Shown here in pieces: positions 1 to 7,433 of a stretch of DNA of 64,000 nucleotides. The notes under the pieces are model-generated. The model did no database searches, had not been told where the DNA came from, and saw only the letters and a program-made list of their open reading frames with translations. Positions within the stretch are counted from its first letter, which is position 1. Each line of letters starts with the position of its first letter. The stretch spans positions 186,001 through 250,000 of the forward strand of contig NZ_JOEA01000003.1 of assembly GCF_000719115.1 (NCBI RefSeq). Reading direction: 5' to 3'. This DNA is from Lentzea albidocapillata. GTDB lineage: Bacteria > Actinomycetota > Actinomycetes > Mycobacteriales > Pseudonocardiaceae. A program made the position numbers and the translations under genes.

Positions 1-842
1 CGGTGCAGTGCCCAGGCCGTGCCGAGTGGAGCGCTGACGTCGTAGCGCCCGTGGATCAGCACGGCCGGAATCCCGTGCAGCAGCTTGATGTCACGCAGTA
101 CCTGGCCTTCTTCCAGGAAACAGCCATGGGACCAGTAGTGGGTCACGAGGCGGGCGAAGGCCAGCTGGAACGCCGGTTCGGCGACCGACAGGAAGGGCTC
201 GGCGTCGGGGGCCAGCGACATGTGCGTGTCCTCCCACAGGCACCACTCGTGCGCGGCCGTGGCACGGACCTCGGGCTCGGGGTCGTGCAGCAACCGGCTG
301 TAGGCGGCCGCCAGGTCGCCGTCGCGTTCGTCGGCGGGCACACCGTCGCGGAACCGTTCCCACTCGCGCGGGAAGACGCGGCCCATGTCACAGGTGATCC
401 AGTCGGTGTCGCGGCGGGCGCCGTCGGTCACGGCCGCGAGCACCAGTTCGGTCACCCGCTCCGGATGGGCCTGCGCGTAGGCGAGAGCGAGCGTGACACC
501 CCATGAGCCACCCTCGACCAGCCAGCGCTCGATTCCCAGGTGGACCCGCAGCGCCTCGATGTCGGCGATGAGGTGCTGGGTGGTGTTCGCCGACAGGTCG
601 ACGACCGGGTCGGACGCGGAAGGGGTGCTGCGCCCGGCGTTGCGCTGGTCGAACAGGACCACGCGGTAGCGGTCCGGGTCGAACAGGGTCCGCATTCTCG
701 GCGAGCTTCCCGATCCGGGACCGCCGTGCAGTGCGACGGCCGGCTTGCCGTCGGGGTTGCCCAGCACCTCCCAGTACAGCGAATGGCCGTCGCCGACCTC
801 CAGCATGCCTGTCTCGTACGGCTCGTTCGTCATGCGGGTCAT
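1..842 (-). CDS. pip: Proline iminopeptidase-type alpha/beta hydrolase (S33), C-terminus cut by window edge
   Basis: The reading frame opens at ATG 842 and is still open at position 1, so about 280 N-terminal residues are visible. It shows the S33 prolyl aminopeptidase pattern: an early HGGPGSG oxyanion loop, then FDQRNAGRS, then the nucleophile elbow GGSWGVTLAL. Family members remove N-terminal proline from peptides in the cytosol. The start is supported by an AAAGGAG ribosome-binding sequence about 17 nt upstream, which is a long spacing; a second ATG nine bases further in is possible. Upstream is a perfect 14-bp inverted repeat (868-902), probably an operator, with CATTAT as a possible -10 inside it. 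Only the C-terminal part, with the catalytic His, is missing. Confidence 0.85.
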   Translation of the reverse strand, partial: MTRMTNEPYETGMLEVGDGHSLYWEVLGNPDGKPAVALHGGPGSGSSPRMRTLFDPDRYRVVLFDQRNAGRSTPSASDPVVDLSANTTQHLIADIEALRVHLGIERWLVEGGSWGVTLALAYAQAHPERVTELVLAAVTDGARRDTDWITCDMGRVFPREWERFRDGVPADERDGDLAAAYSRLLHDPEPEVRATAAHEWCLWEDTHMSLAPDAEPFLSVAEPAFQLAFARLVTHYWSHGCFLEEGQVLRDIKLLHGIPAVLIHGRYDVSAPLGTAWALH

Positions 843-867
843 GATCGCGCACCCCGCCACTCCTTTT

Positions 868-902
868 CTGACCGCCGATAATGTTCACTTATCGGCGGTC
901 AG
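868..902. promoter_or_regulatory. Perfect 14-bp inverted repeat between divergent genes (putative operator)
   Basis: The left arm CTGACCGCCGATAA (868-881) and the right arm TTATCGGCGGTCAG (889-902) are exact reverse complements around a 7-nt centre. Both flanking genes start here and read outward, so a transcription terminator is unlikely. The arms cover the probable -10 of the minus-strand peptidase gene (CATTAT on the minus strand, 878-883) and lie about 60 bp upstream of the -10 of the plus-strand gene. A dimeric repressor site is the likeliest reading. The binding protein is unknown. Confidence 0.6.
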
Positions 903-975
903 ACTTTTCGCGCCTAATTGAGTAGCGTTGCGTTGGATAACGTTAGTGCACACGTAATTCTGCTACGATATAGCG

Positions 976-2118
976 GTGGAGACGAGCTGTAACTTCCCCG
1001 GCTGCGAACGACCTGTTTTCCGAGGTGGCGGGCCTGGCAGGCCCTCGGAGTACTGCGACCTTCCCGAGCACACGCGCTGGCGGGCGTGGAGGGAACGGCA
1101 GCGGCTGGCGGAAACCCCCGAGCAAAACCTGGAGGTCGTCACCGTGACGAATCTCCCCAGGGTCTCCGGTACCGCCAAGATCAGGGCCGAAGAGCTCCTC
1201 GACCGGTTCCGGGTGCTGTCGGAGCAGATGACGCAGACCCTCGGACGGGCCGTCGGGGAGCTGAACGCGATGGCGGACCCGAGCGTCGCCGAGAGCCTGG
1301 TCCAGGCCGCCGAAGCCGAGGCGGCGCGACGGGTCGCGGAGGCGCGGGCGGAACTGGCCTCCGCCGAACAACGCCGGCACGAGGCCGAGCGGGCCCGCAA
1401 GGCCGCCGAGGAGACCACCGAGCAGGCGGTGCGGGCGGCGGAAGAAGCCGACGACGCCGTCGACACGGCCGTGACGGAACGGGACGAGGCCCGGCAGGCG
1501 GCACGCGACGCCACCGCCAAGGCCGAAGCGGAGATCGCCGAGGTCAGGGTGCAGGCGGCGGCCGTGATCGAGGAGATCCGGGCCGAGGCGGAGCAGGCCA
1601 AGGCCGACGCCGTGAAGCACGCCGAGCAGGCGCGGCGGCAGGCGGCCAAGGAGATCGAACAGGCGCGCACCGAGGCTCAGGCGGAGATCGCGCAGGCCCG
1701 TGCGGAGGCGCAGGCCGTGGTCGAGCGGGCCGAGGCGCAGGCGGCTGCCGCTCGACAGGCCGCTGAGCAGGTCCGCAGCGAAGCGGCTGCGCAGGTGGAG
1801 CAGGCGCGGGTAGAGGCGGCGGAGACCGTCAGCCGGGCCGCGAAGGCTCGTGACCTGGCGGTGGTGCGGGCGGAACGCGCTGAGCAGGCCGCCGCGGACG
1901 CGCGGGCCGAACTGGAGCGCTCGCGTGGGGAGTTCGAGACGCGGTTCGCTCAGGTCAGGCAGGAGAGCGCGGAGCAGGTGGCGGCGGTGCGGCAGACGCT
2001 CGCGGTCGTGGAGGACGCGCGTGCTCAGACGTTGACCAGGGCCGAGCGCGCCGAGCGTCAGCTGGACGAGGCGGCGGAGGAGCTGCGGGCGGCACGGCGG
2101 GCGAAGACGTCGTCCTGA
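976..2118 (+). CDS. Long coiled-coil protein with N-terminal CCCH zinc-finger-like motif
   Basis: 380 residues. The first 45 hold Cys5, Cys10, Cys27 and His32 (C-x4-C-x16-C-x4-H) in a Gly/Pro/Arg-rich setting, which looks like a small zinc-binding module. From about residue 85 to the end it is nearly uninterrupted Ala/Glu/Arg/Gln heptads typical of a long coiled coil. The layout recalls KfrA-type and other DNA-associated coiled-coil proteins, but I see no family-level match and assign no function. The start is GTG 976: TACGAT at 964-969 sits 6 nt before it and there is no Shine-Dalgarno sequence, so a leaderless message is likely. The strong Ala/Glu bias also makes long spurious frames in the other five frames. 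Confidence 0.75.
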   Translation: METSCNFPGCERPVFRGGGPGRPSEYCDLPEHTRWRAWRERQRLAETPEQNLEVVTVTNLPRVSGTAKIRAEELLDRFRVLSEQMTQTLGRAVGELNAMADPSVAESLVQAAEAEAARRVAEARAELASAEQRRHEAERARKAAEETTEQAVRAAEEADDAVDTAVTERDEARQAARDATAKAEAEIAEVRVQAAAVIEEIRAEAEQAKADAVKHAEQARRQAAKEIEQARTEAQAEIAQARAEAQAVVERAEAQAAAARQAAEQVRSEAAAQVEQARVEAAETVSRAAKARDLAVVRAERAEQAAADARAELERSRGEFETRFAQVRQESAEQVAAVRQTLAVVEDARAQTLTRAERAERQLDEAAEELRAARRAKTSS

Positions 2119-2144
2119 GAGGCGACCCAGTAGGCTGATCCGCG

Positions 2145-2933
2145 ATGGACGAGCTGAAAGGCGACTGCGCCAACTGTTTCGGGTTGTGCTGCGTCGCGCT
2201 GCCGTTCGCGAAATCGGCGGACTTCGCGGCCACCAAGGACGCGGGCACGCCGTGCCGGAATCTGCTGGCAGATCACCGGTGCGGCATCCACGACCAGCTG
2301 CGGCCGAAGGGCTATGCCGGCTGCACGGTCTACGACTGCTTCGGCGCGGGTCAGCGGGTGTCGCAGACGGTGTTCGCGGGCGTCGACTGGCGCACCGCCG
2401 AGCGGGAGAAGATGTTCGCGGTGTTCCCGGTGGTCCGGCAGCTGCACGAACTGCTCTGGTACCTCGCCGAGGCGGGCCGTCTCGACCCGCACGACGACCT
2501 CGGCCTAGCCTTCGCCGAGGTGGAACGGCACACGGTCGCCTCGCCGGACGCCATCCTGGCGCTCGACGTCGCGGAGATCCGGGCGAAGGTGAACGTCCTG
2601 CTGCTGCGCACCAGTGAACGGCTGCGTACCAGCGCGAAGTCGTACCGGGGTGCCGATCTGATCGGCGCGCGGCTGCGCAACAAGAACCTGAGTAGCGCGG
2701 ATTTCCGCGGTGCGTACCTGATCGGCGCGGACCTCACGAACTCCGACCTGTCGCGGGCGGACATGATCGGCGCCGACCTGCGGGGCGCGGACTTGTCGGG
2801 CGCGGACCTGAGCACGTGCCTGTTCCTGACCCAGCCGCAGGTCAACGCCGCGCGTGGCAACGCCAAGACGAAGCTGCCCGCCGCGCTGTCGCGTCCCTCG
2901 CACTGGGCGGCGGAGCCCGCCATGCGTCGCTGA
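2145..2933 (+). CDS. Pentapeptide-repeat protein with N-terminal YkgJ-like cysteine cluster
   Basis: 262 residues in two parts. The N-terminus has Cys8, Cys11, Cys15 and Cys16 followed by further cysteines to about residue 65, the C-x2-C-x3-CC pattern of the YkgJ/UPF0153 metal-cluster family. Residues about 168-222 are around eleven tandem pentapeptide repeats of the A(D/N)L-x-x type, which fold as a right-handed beta helix. Pentapeptide-repeat proteins may mimic DNA, as MfpA and Qnr do toward gyrase, but no specific target can be read here. TAGGCT at 2131-2136 lies 8 nt before ATG 2145 without a Shine-Dalgarno sequence, suggesting a leaderless transcript separate from the gene 26 nt upstream. 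Confidence 0.8.
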   Translation: MDELKGDCANCFGLCCVALPFAKSADFAATKDAGTPCRNLLADHRCGIHDQLRPKGYAGCTVYDCFGAGQRVSQTVFAGVDWRTAEREKMFAVFPVVRQLHELLWYLAEAGRLDPHDDLGLAFAEVERHTVASPDAILALDVAEIRAKVNVLLLRTSERLRTSAKSYRGADLIGARLRNKNLSSADFRGAYLIGADLTNSDLSRADMIGADLRGADLSGADLSTCLFLTQPQVNAARGNAKTKLPAALSRPSHWAAEPAMRR

Positions 2934-2975
2934 TCTCTCCACGGCATGTCCGAGGTCACTACCAGCGGTTTCGGT

Positions 2976-3004
2976 TTGACTGAAATTTCAGTCAGGATTA
3001 CCTT
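2976..3004 (+). promoter_or_regulatory. Promoter with embedded 18-bp palindromic operator
   Basis: TTGACT (2976-2981) and TACCTT (2999-3004) are separated by exactly 17 bp and the start codon ATG 3011 follows the -10 by 6 nt. The 18-bp perfect palindrome TGACTGAAATTTCAGTCA (2977-2994) covers the -35 and most of the spacer. A TetR-family gene is the second gene of the operon, so autorepression by that protein is the simplest model. The operator assignment is inference from symmetry and position. Confidence 0.7.
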
Positions 3005-3010
3005 GGTGGC

Positions 3011-4057
3011 ATGAACAGGCGCAACTTCGTGCTGTCGGCGGCCAGCGGTCTGCTTGCCGGTTGCCGAGGTGGAGCCGGCAGGTCGTGGGTGATGCCTGAG
3101 GAGGGCGGGCCGCATCGGCGGACGTGGATGGCGTTCGCCGCCGGCGAGCGGATCTGGGGCCGTGACCTGCTGCCCCGGGTTCGGCGGGACCAGGCGGCGA
3201 TCGCGACCACGATCGCCCGGTTCGAGCCGGTGTCGATGCTGGTGCGGGCCGAGGACCTGGAACTGGCCCGGTCGCTGATGCCGGGTGTCGAGCTGGTGGT
3301 CGCGGAACTCGATGACCTGTGGATGCGTGACACGGGGCCGGTGTTCGTGCGTGGTGGGGCGGTCGACTTCAACTTCAACGGCTGGGGCGGCAAGCAGGAG
3401 CACCGCCGGGACGCGAAGGTCGCCGGGTTCGTCGCCGGTCGGGCCGGTGCCGAGCGGATTCGCACGGACCTGGTGCTGGAGGGTGGCGCGCTGGAGGTCG
3501 ACGGCGAGGGCACAGCGATCATCACCGAGAGCTGCGTGCTCAACGGCAACCGCAACCGGGGCTGGCAGAAGAGCGACGTCGAGCAGGAGCTCGCGCACCT
3601 GCTCGGGATCAGGAAGGTGATCTGGCTGCCGGGCATCGCCGGGCGCGACATCACCGACGGCCACACGGACTTCTACGCGCGGTTCGCCGGGCCCGGTGTG
3701 GTGGTGGCGGGGCTGGACAACGACCCCGAGTCGTTCGACTACGACGTGACGCGCCGCCACCTGGAGATCCTGCGGTCGGCCACCGATGTGGCGGGCAGGC
3801 CGTTGCGGGTGGAGGTGATGGAGGGGCCGGAGACGGTGCGGGTGAGTGACGAGGACTTCGCGGCCGGGTACATCAACTTCTATGTGTGCAACGGTGCGGT
3901 GGTCGGGCCGGAGTTCGGTGACCGGCGGGCCGACGCCGCGGCGAAGGCGACGATGGAGCGGCTGTTCCCCGGCCGTACGGTGGTGCAGATCAACATTGAC
4001 GGCATCGCGTCGGGCGGTGGCGGCATCCACTGCACCACTCAACAAGAACCCAAGTGA
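3011..4057 (+). CDS. Agmatine deiminase-like (porphyromonas-type PAD family) lipoprotein
   Basis: 348 residues with the peptidyl-arginine/agmatine deiminase fold signatures: RDTGPVF near residue 107, EGGALEVDGEG near 157, DGHTDFYARF near 217 and the C-terminal GGGGIHCTTQQ, where Cys341 is the expected nucleophile. The family hydrolyses the guanidino group of agmatine or peptidyl-arginine, releasing ammonia. Unlike ordinary cytosolic AguA, the N-terminus begins MNRRNFVLSAASGLLAGC, which combines a twin-Arg-like start with a lipobox (LAGC), so the mature enzyme should be membrane-anchored outside the cell. Transcription is probably leaderless from the operator-containing promoter just upstream. 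The stop overlaps the start of the TetR gene, so the two are translationally coupled. Confidence 0.85.
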   Translation: MNRRNFVLSAASGLLAGCRGGAGRSWVMPEEGGPHRRTWMAFAAGERIWGRDLLPRVRRDQAAIATTIARFEPVSMLVRAEDLELARSLMPGVELVVAELDDLWMRDTGPVFVRGGAVDFNFNGWGGKQEHRRDAKVAGFVAGRAGAERIRTDLVLEGGALEVDGEGTAIITESCVLNGNRNRGWQKSDVEQELAHLLGIRKVIWLPGIAGRDITDGHTDFYARFAGPGVVVAGLDNDPESFDYDVTRRHLEILRSATDVAGRPLRVEVMEGPETVRVSDEDFAAGYINFYVCNGAVVGPEFGDRRADAAAKATMERLFPGRTVVQINIDGIASGGGGIHCTTQQEPK

Positions 4058-4611
4058 GGGGCGTCGTGTCGGAGCGCAGGACCCAGATGCTCGAGGCCGC
4101 GGTCCGCGTGATCGCGCAGGACGGCGTGCGCGGGTTGCGCGTCGAGAAGCTCGCGGCCGAGGCCGGGGTGTCCACGGCGTTGATCTACTACCACTTCAAG
4201 GACCGCGCCGGGATCCTGCGTGCCGCGCTGGAGCACGTGAACCACCGGGCGCAGTCCTACACCGGCGACGTGGAGTCCGGCGATCCGCGCACGCGGGTCG
4301 AGCAGATGCTTCTGGGCGAGCTGCAGGACACCGCGTTCGTGCGGGAGACGAGCGTCGCGTGGGGTGAGCTGCGGGCCAGCGCGGCGTTCGACGAGGACCT
4401 GCGCGCGACGTTGCGCACAGCGACCGAGGCGTGGAACTCCGACGTGGAAACCCTTGTGCGCCAAGCGGATCCGGAGCTCGACGCGGCGGCGGCCGCCGAA
4501 CGGCTCACCGCGCTCGTCGAGGGTTTGAGTGAGCGCTGGCACAGCGGCTCGCTGACCCTGCAACGCGCGCGCGAGCTGCTCGCCGGCGCGATCGCCCGTG
4601 AGCTCGGCTAG
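4054..4611 (+). CDS. TetR/AcrR-family regulator
   Basis: 185 residues. The N-terminal helix-turn-helix is typical (ERRTQMLEAAVRVIAQDG, then VEKLAAEAGVSTALIYYHFKDR), and the C-terminal helical part is the ligand and dimerisation domain. GTG 4054 overlaps the deiminase stop by four bases; a second in-frame GTG at 4066 would give a start nearer the HTH. As partner of the deiminase lipoprotein it is the obvious candidate to bind the palindrome at 2977-2994, perhaps sensing a guanidino compound or amine (inference). Its end overlaps the convergent hydrolase gene by four bases, leaving no room for an intergenic terminator. Confidence 0.85.
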   Translation: MRGVVSERRTQMLEAAVRVIAQDGVRGLRVEKLAAEAGVSTALIYYHFKDRAGILRAALEHVNHRAQSYTGDVESGDPRTRVEQMLLGELQDTAFVRETSVAWGELRASAAFDEDLRATLRTATEAWNSDVETLVRQADPELDAAAAAERLTALVEGLSERWHSGSLTLQRARELLAGAIARELG

Positions 4612-5372
4612 ACCGACAGTCGCTGCTGGGCGACGGCGCGCGCGAAGCCCTCGACGTTGTCGATCATGATGTTGTGGCCGGTGTTCGGCACGGAGACGAC
4701 CTGCACGCCGGACGCGGCGAGTTCGCGGCCGCCGCTGGGCGGTGCGTCCTCGGGGTGCAGGAAGACGCGCGGGATCTCCAGTTCCAGCAGCAGCTTGCGC
4801 ATCGTGGGTGACGTGCCGCGCACGAGGTCGACGGCGCTGCGGTAGAGGGCTTCGCGGCCGGCCATGCGCATGGTGGCGGCCCAGTGCGGGCCGACGTCGC
4901 GCAGCACGCGGTCGAAGCCGTGGCTGAGGAAGTCCGCCTCGCCGTAGGCGGCGATGCCCCGGCTGCCGGGAGCGCCGAGCGCGGGCGTGGCGGGATCGAT
5001 GTTGGGGTCGACGAGCACGAGCGAGCGCACCATCTCGGGGTGGCGTGCGGCGAGCACGATGGCGACGGCGCCGCCCATGCTGTGGCCGATGATCTCGCAG
5101 CGGCGCAGCCCGATCTTCGCGAGCGCGACGGCGAGGGCGTCCGCGTGGCCTTCCAGCGAGTAGGCGAAGCCGGCGGGGCGGTCGCTGATGCCGAAGCCGA
5201 GCATGTCCATCATGAGGCTGCGGCGCCCGGCCAGCAGCGGGTGCGCGACGGCTTCGGCGTAGTAGGGAGCCGAGGAGGCGCCCAGTCCGTGCAGGTAGAC
5301 GCGTGCCGGTGTGGCACCCGGCACTTCGACCCAGCGGATCCGGACCCCAGGTCTGATCTCGACGGCGCGCAT
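4608..5372 (-). CDS. Alpha/beta hydrolase
   Basis: 254 residues with the alpha/beta hydrolase core: a YLHGLGASS oxyanion loop near residue 27, MMDMLGFGISDRP near 55, the nucleophile elbow GHSMGGA near 95 and a C-terminal GHN carrying the catalytic His. The substrate cannot be deduced; closest in look are small esterase/haloperoxidase-like hydrolases. Start ATG 5372 has a GGGAGAG ribosome-binding sequence just before it. The gene stands alone, convergent with the TetR gene; about 225 bp of apparently empty DNA separate its start from the next minus-strand gene. Confidence 0.8.
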   Translation of the reverse strand: MRAVEIRPGVRIRWVEVPGATPARVYLHGLGASSAPYYAEAVAHPLLAGRRSLMMDMLGFGISDRPAGFAYSLEGHADALAVALAKIGLRRCEIIGHSMGGAVAIVLAARHPEMVRSLVLVDPNIDPATPALGAPGSRGIAAYGEADFLSHGFDRVLRDVGPHWAATMRMAGREALYRSAVDLVRGTSPTMRKLLLELEIPRVFLHPEDAPPSGGRELAASGVQVVSVPNTGHNIMIDNVEGFARAVAQQRLSV

Positions 5373-5597
5373 GTCTCTCCCGGCGGTTAATCGGTTTCCG
5401 GACCCTACCTCGCGCTCAGACGGGCCGAGAGCGGTTTCGAGAGTCCGTTCTCATCTAGCGGCGTGCAGGGGCCGTGATCGCGCTCGCTCGCACAGCTGCG
5501 CCTGCCAGCGCACGGCGGAGGGGCATCGCGTGATGGTCGTCCTTCGCGGCGCCGATCGACAGCGACCGAACGGCGGCTTTTGGCGCGTGGAGAAGGT

Positions 5598-6131
5598 CTA
5601 GAGGCCCAGGGCCGCGCGCGCGGCCGTCACGGTGGCCGCACGCAGCTCCTCGACGGGGGTGTCGGGGAACTGCATGGTGCAGTCCTGCATGCCGCCGAAC
5701 GCCAGCACCGCGCGGGCCTGCTGCTCCAGCGTCGCCTCGGGGCCGAACACGAGCCGGGTCAGGCGGGCGCGCCAGGACAGCACGACGTCGATCAGGCCCA
5801 GCTCCGCGAGCGTGGTCAGCTCGGTGAGCAGCAGCATCATGTCGTTGCGGTGGCGGTGGTGGAAGTCGAAGAAGCCCTCGATCAGCTCGACCGGTGGCAC
5901 GTCGTGGCGTTCCTCCATGCGCGCGAGGAACCCTTCGCCGTCGTCGAGCAGCGGGGTGACGATGCTGCGGACGAGCTCTTCTCGTGAGGCGAAGTGGTAG
6001 TAGAGCGCGGGTTTGGAGATCCCCAGGCGGTCGGCGATCTCCTGCAGGCTCGTCTGCTGCACGCCCTGATGTGCGAACAGTTCCCGGGCGGTCTGCATGA
6101 TCCGCTGCTTGGTGTCGCTCTGTCGTGCCAC
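5598..6131 (-). CDS. TetR/AcrR-family repressor of the divergent monooxygenase
   Basis: 177 residues. The N-terminal HTH (QRIMQTARELFAHQGV, then LQEIADRLGISKPALYYHF) is canonical TetR and the rest is the helical effector domain. The start is GTG 6131; TAAGAT on the minus strand (6139-6144) is 7 nt upstream, so the mRNA is probably leaderless. That -10 lies inside the first of two operator boxes, implying autorepression. Head-to-head placement with a flavin monooxygenase is a common arrangement for a drug- or aromatic-responsive repressor and its target gene. Confidence 0.87.
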   Translation of the reverse strand: MARQSDTKQRIMQTARELFAHQGVQQTSLQEIADRLGISKPALYYHFASREELVRSIVTPLLDDGEGFLARMEERHDVPPVELIEGFFDFHHRHRNDMMLLLTELTTLAELGLIDVVLSWRARLTRLVFGPEATLEQQARAVLAFGGMQDCTMQFPDTPVEELRAATVTAARAALGL

Positions 6132-6140
6132 GGGCCGAAT

Positions 6141-6206
6141 CTTACTTAACGATCGGTAAGCCGCAGTGCTACAGTCGGCAGGATGACTTACCGACCGTTA
6201 AGTAAG
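6141..6206. promoter_or_regulatory. Paired TetR operator boxes in divergent promoter
   Basis: Box 1 CTTACTTAACGATCGGTAAG (6141-6160) and box 2 CTTACCGACCGTTAAGTAAG (6187-6206) are reverse complements of each other with one mismatch in 20. Each also has CTTAC/GTAAG ends of its own. Box 1 overlaps the -10 of the TetR gene; box 2 lies just downstream of a candidate -10 TACAGT (6170-6175) of the monooxygenase gene and ends at its AAGGGG ribosome-binding site. The placement would let one repressor silence both promoters. Confidence 0.75.
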
Positions 6207-6216
6207 GGGTTCTGAC

Positions 6217-7422
6217 ATGCGGATACTCGTTTCCGGGGCCAGCATCGCCGGCCCGGTGCTCGCCTACTGGCTGGTGCGGCACGGGCACGAGGTGACGGTG
6301 GTGGAGCGGTCGCCGGTGCTGCGCAAGACCGGCGGGCACGCGGTCGACCTGTTCAAGCCGGCCATGGACATCTCCGAACGCATGGGTGTGCTGCCGCGCA
6401 TCGAGGCGCTGGCGACGGGGACCACGCGGCTGACGTACCTGCGTGAGGGCACGCGCAAGCCGATCAGCGCCGACGTGGCGAAGTTGTTCGCGGCCGCGTC
6501 GGACCGGCACGTCGAGGTCATGCGCGACGACCTGAGCGAGATCTACTACGACGCCACGCGCGCGGACGTCGAGTACGTGTTCGGCGACTCGATCACGTCC
6601 ATCGGTGACGAGGTGGCCTTCGAGGTCGGTGCGCCCCGGCGGTTCGACCTGGTCATCGGCGCGGACGGGCTGCATTCGAACGTGCGGCGGCTCGTGTTCG
6701 GTGAGGTCGGCAAGACGTTCGTGGGTGCGTATCTGGCGGTGTTGTCCGTACCGCGGGATCTGGGTGTGGCGGGCGAGATGGCCGGGCACATCGGGCCGGG
6801 CCGTACCGCGGCGGTGTACGGCGCACGGCACCTGGACGACGCTCGCGCGGTGTTCCTGTTCCGTTCGCCCGAGCTCTCGTATCACCACCGGGACGTGCCG
6901 CGGCAGAAGCAGCTGCTGCGGGAGGCGTTCGCGGGGTTGCACCGCGAGGTCGACGGGTGGCTGGAGTACCTGGACGGCGACGGGGCGTTCTACTTCGACT
7001 CGATCACCCAGTTGCGCGAGGACACGTGGTCACGCGGACGGGTGGCACTGGTCGGGGACGCGGGCTACTGCCCCGGTCCGGCGGTCGGTGGCAGCACGAG
7101 CCTCGCGGTGCTGGGCGCGTATGTGCTGGCGGGCGAGTTGTCCACGGGCGTGGACTACCAGGCGGCGTTCGCGCGGTACGAGGACGAGATGCGCGACATC
7201 GTGCACGCCAGCAGGGCGTTCGCGCTCGGCACGGCCAAGACGTTGATCCCGTCCACCCGGCTGGGTGTGTCGGGGCTGGTGAGGGGCGCGCAGCTGCTGA
7301 CGTCGTTGCCGTCGTGGCTGATCCGGCCGCTGGCCAAGCTCAACTCGAAGGGCGTGCGGATGCACGACTCGATGCGTGTCAAGGACTACGAGTGTCAGGG
7401 CGCCGCGACTGCGACGCCCTGA
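6217..7422 (+). CDS. FAD-dependent monooxygenase (PheA/TfdB-like, tetracycline-hydroxylase type)
   Basis: 401 residues. The N-terminal Rossmann motif is GASIAGPVLAYWLVRHG with VVERSP closing the FAD-binding unit, and the second FAD motif GRVALVGDAGYCPGP is near residue 280. This is the class A flavoprotein hydroxylase layout, in which NAD(P)H-reduced FAD hydroxylates an aromatic or polycyclic substrate in the cytosol. Homologues include tetracycline-inactivating and polyketide-tailoring enzymes; the substrate here is unknown. AAGGGG precedes ATG 6217 at good spacing. Regulation is very likely by the divergent TetR protein through the boxes at 6141-6206. The 3' end forms part of a hairpin shared with the convergent carboxypeptidase gene. 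Confidence 0.88.
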   Translation: MRILVSGASIAGPVLAYWLVRHGHEVTVVERSPVLRKTGGHAVDLFKPAMDISERMGVLPRIEALATGTTRLTYLREGTRKPISADVAKLFAAASDRHVEVMRDDLSEIYYDATRADVEYVFGDSITSIGDEVAFEVGAPRRFDLVIGADGLHSNVRRLVFGEVGKTFVGAYLAVLSVPRDLGVAGEMAGHIGPGRTAAVYGARHLDDARAVFLFRSPELSYHHRDVPRQKQLLREAFAGLHREVDGWLEYLDGDGAFYFDSITQLREDTWSRGRVALVGDAGYCPGPAVGGSTSLAVLGAYVLAGELSTGVDYQAAFARYEDEMRDIVHASRAFALGTAKTLIPSTRLGVSGLVRGAQLLTSLPSWLIRPLAKLNSKGVRMHDSMRVKDYECQGAATATP

Positions 7423-7423
7423 C
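7394..7423. terminator. Hairpin between convergent genes
   Basis: GTCAGGGCG (7394-7402) pairs perfectly with CGCCCTGAC (7415-7423) across a 12-nt loop. The stem covers the last codons and stop of the monooxygenase gene and ends 11 nt before the stop of the convergent M14 peptidase gene, so it could serve both directions. There is no U-tract, as is usual in high-GC actinobacteria. Confidence 0.5.
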
Positions 7424-7433
7424 GCTCAGCCGG

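Noticed and set aside
868..902. Terminator for the peptidase or coiled-coil gene
   Set aside because: Both genes start here and read away, so no transcript should end at this place.
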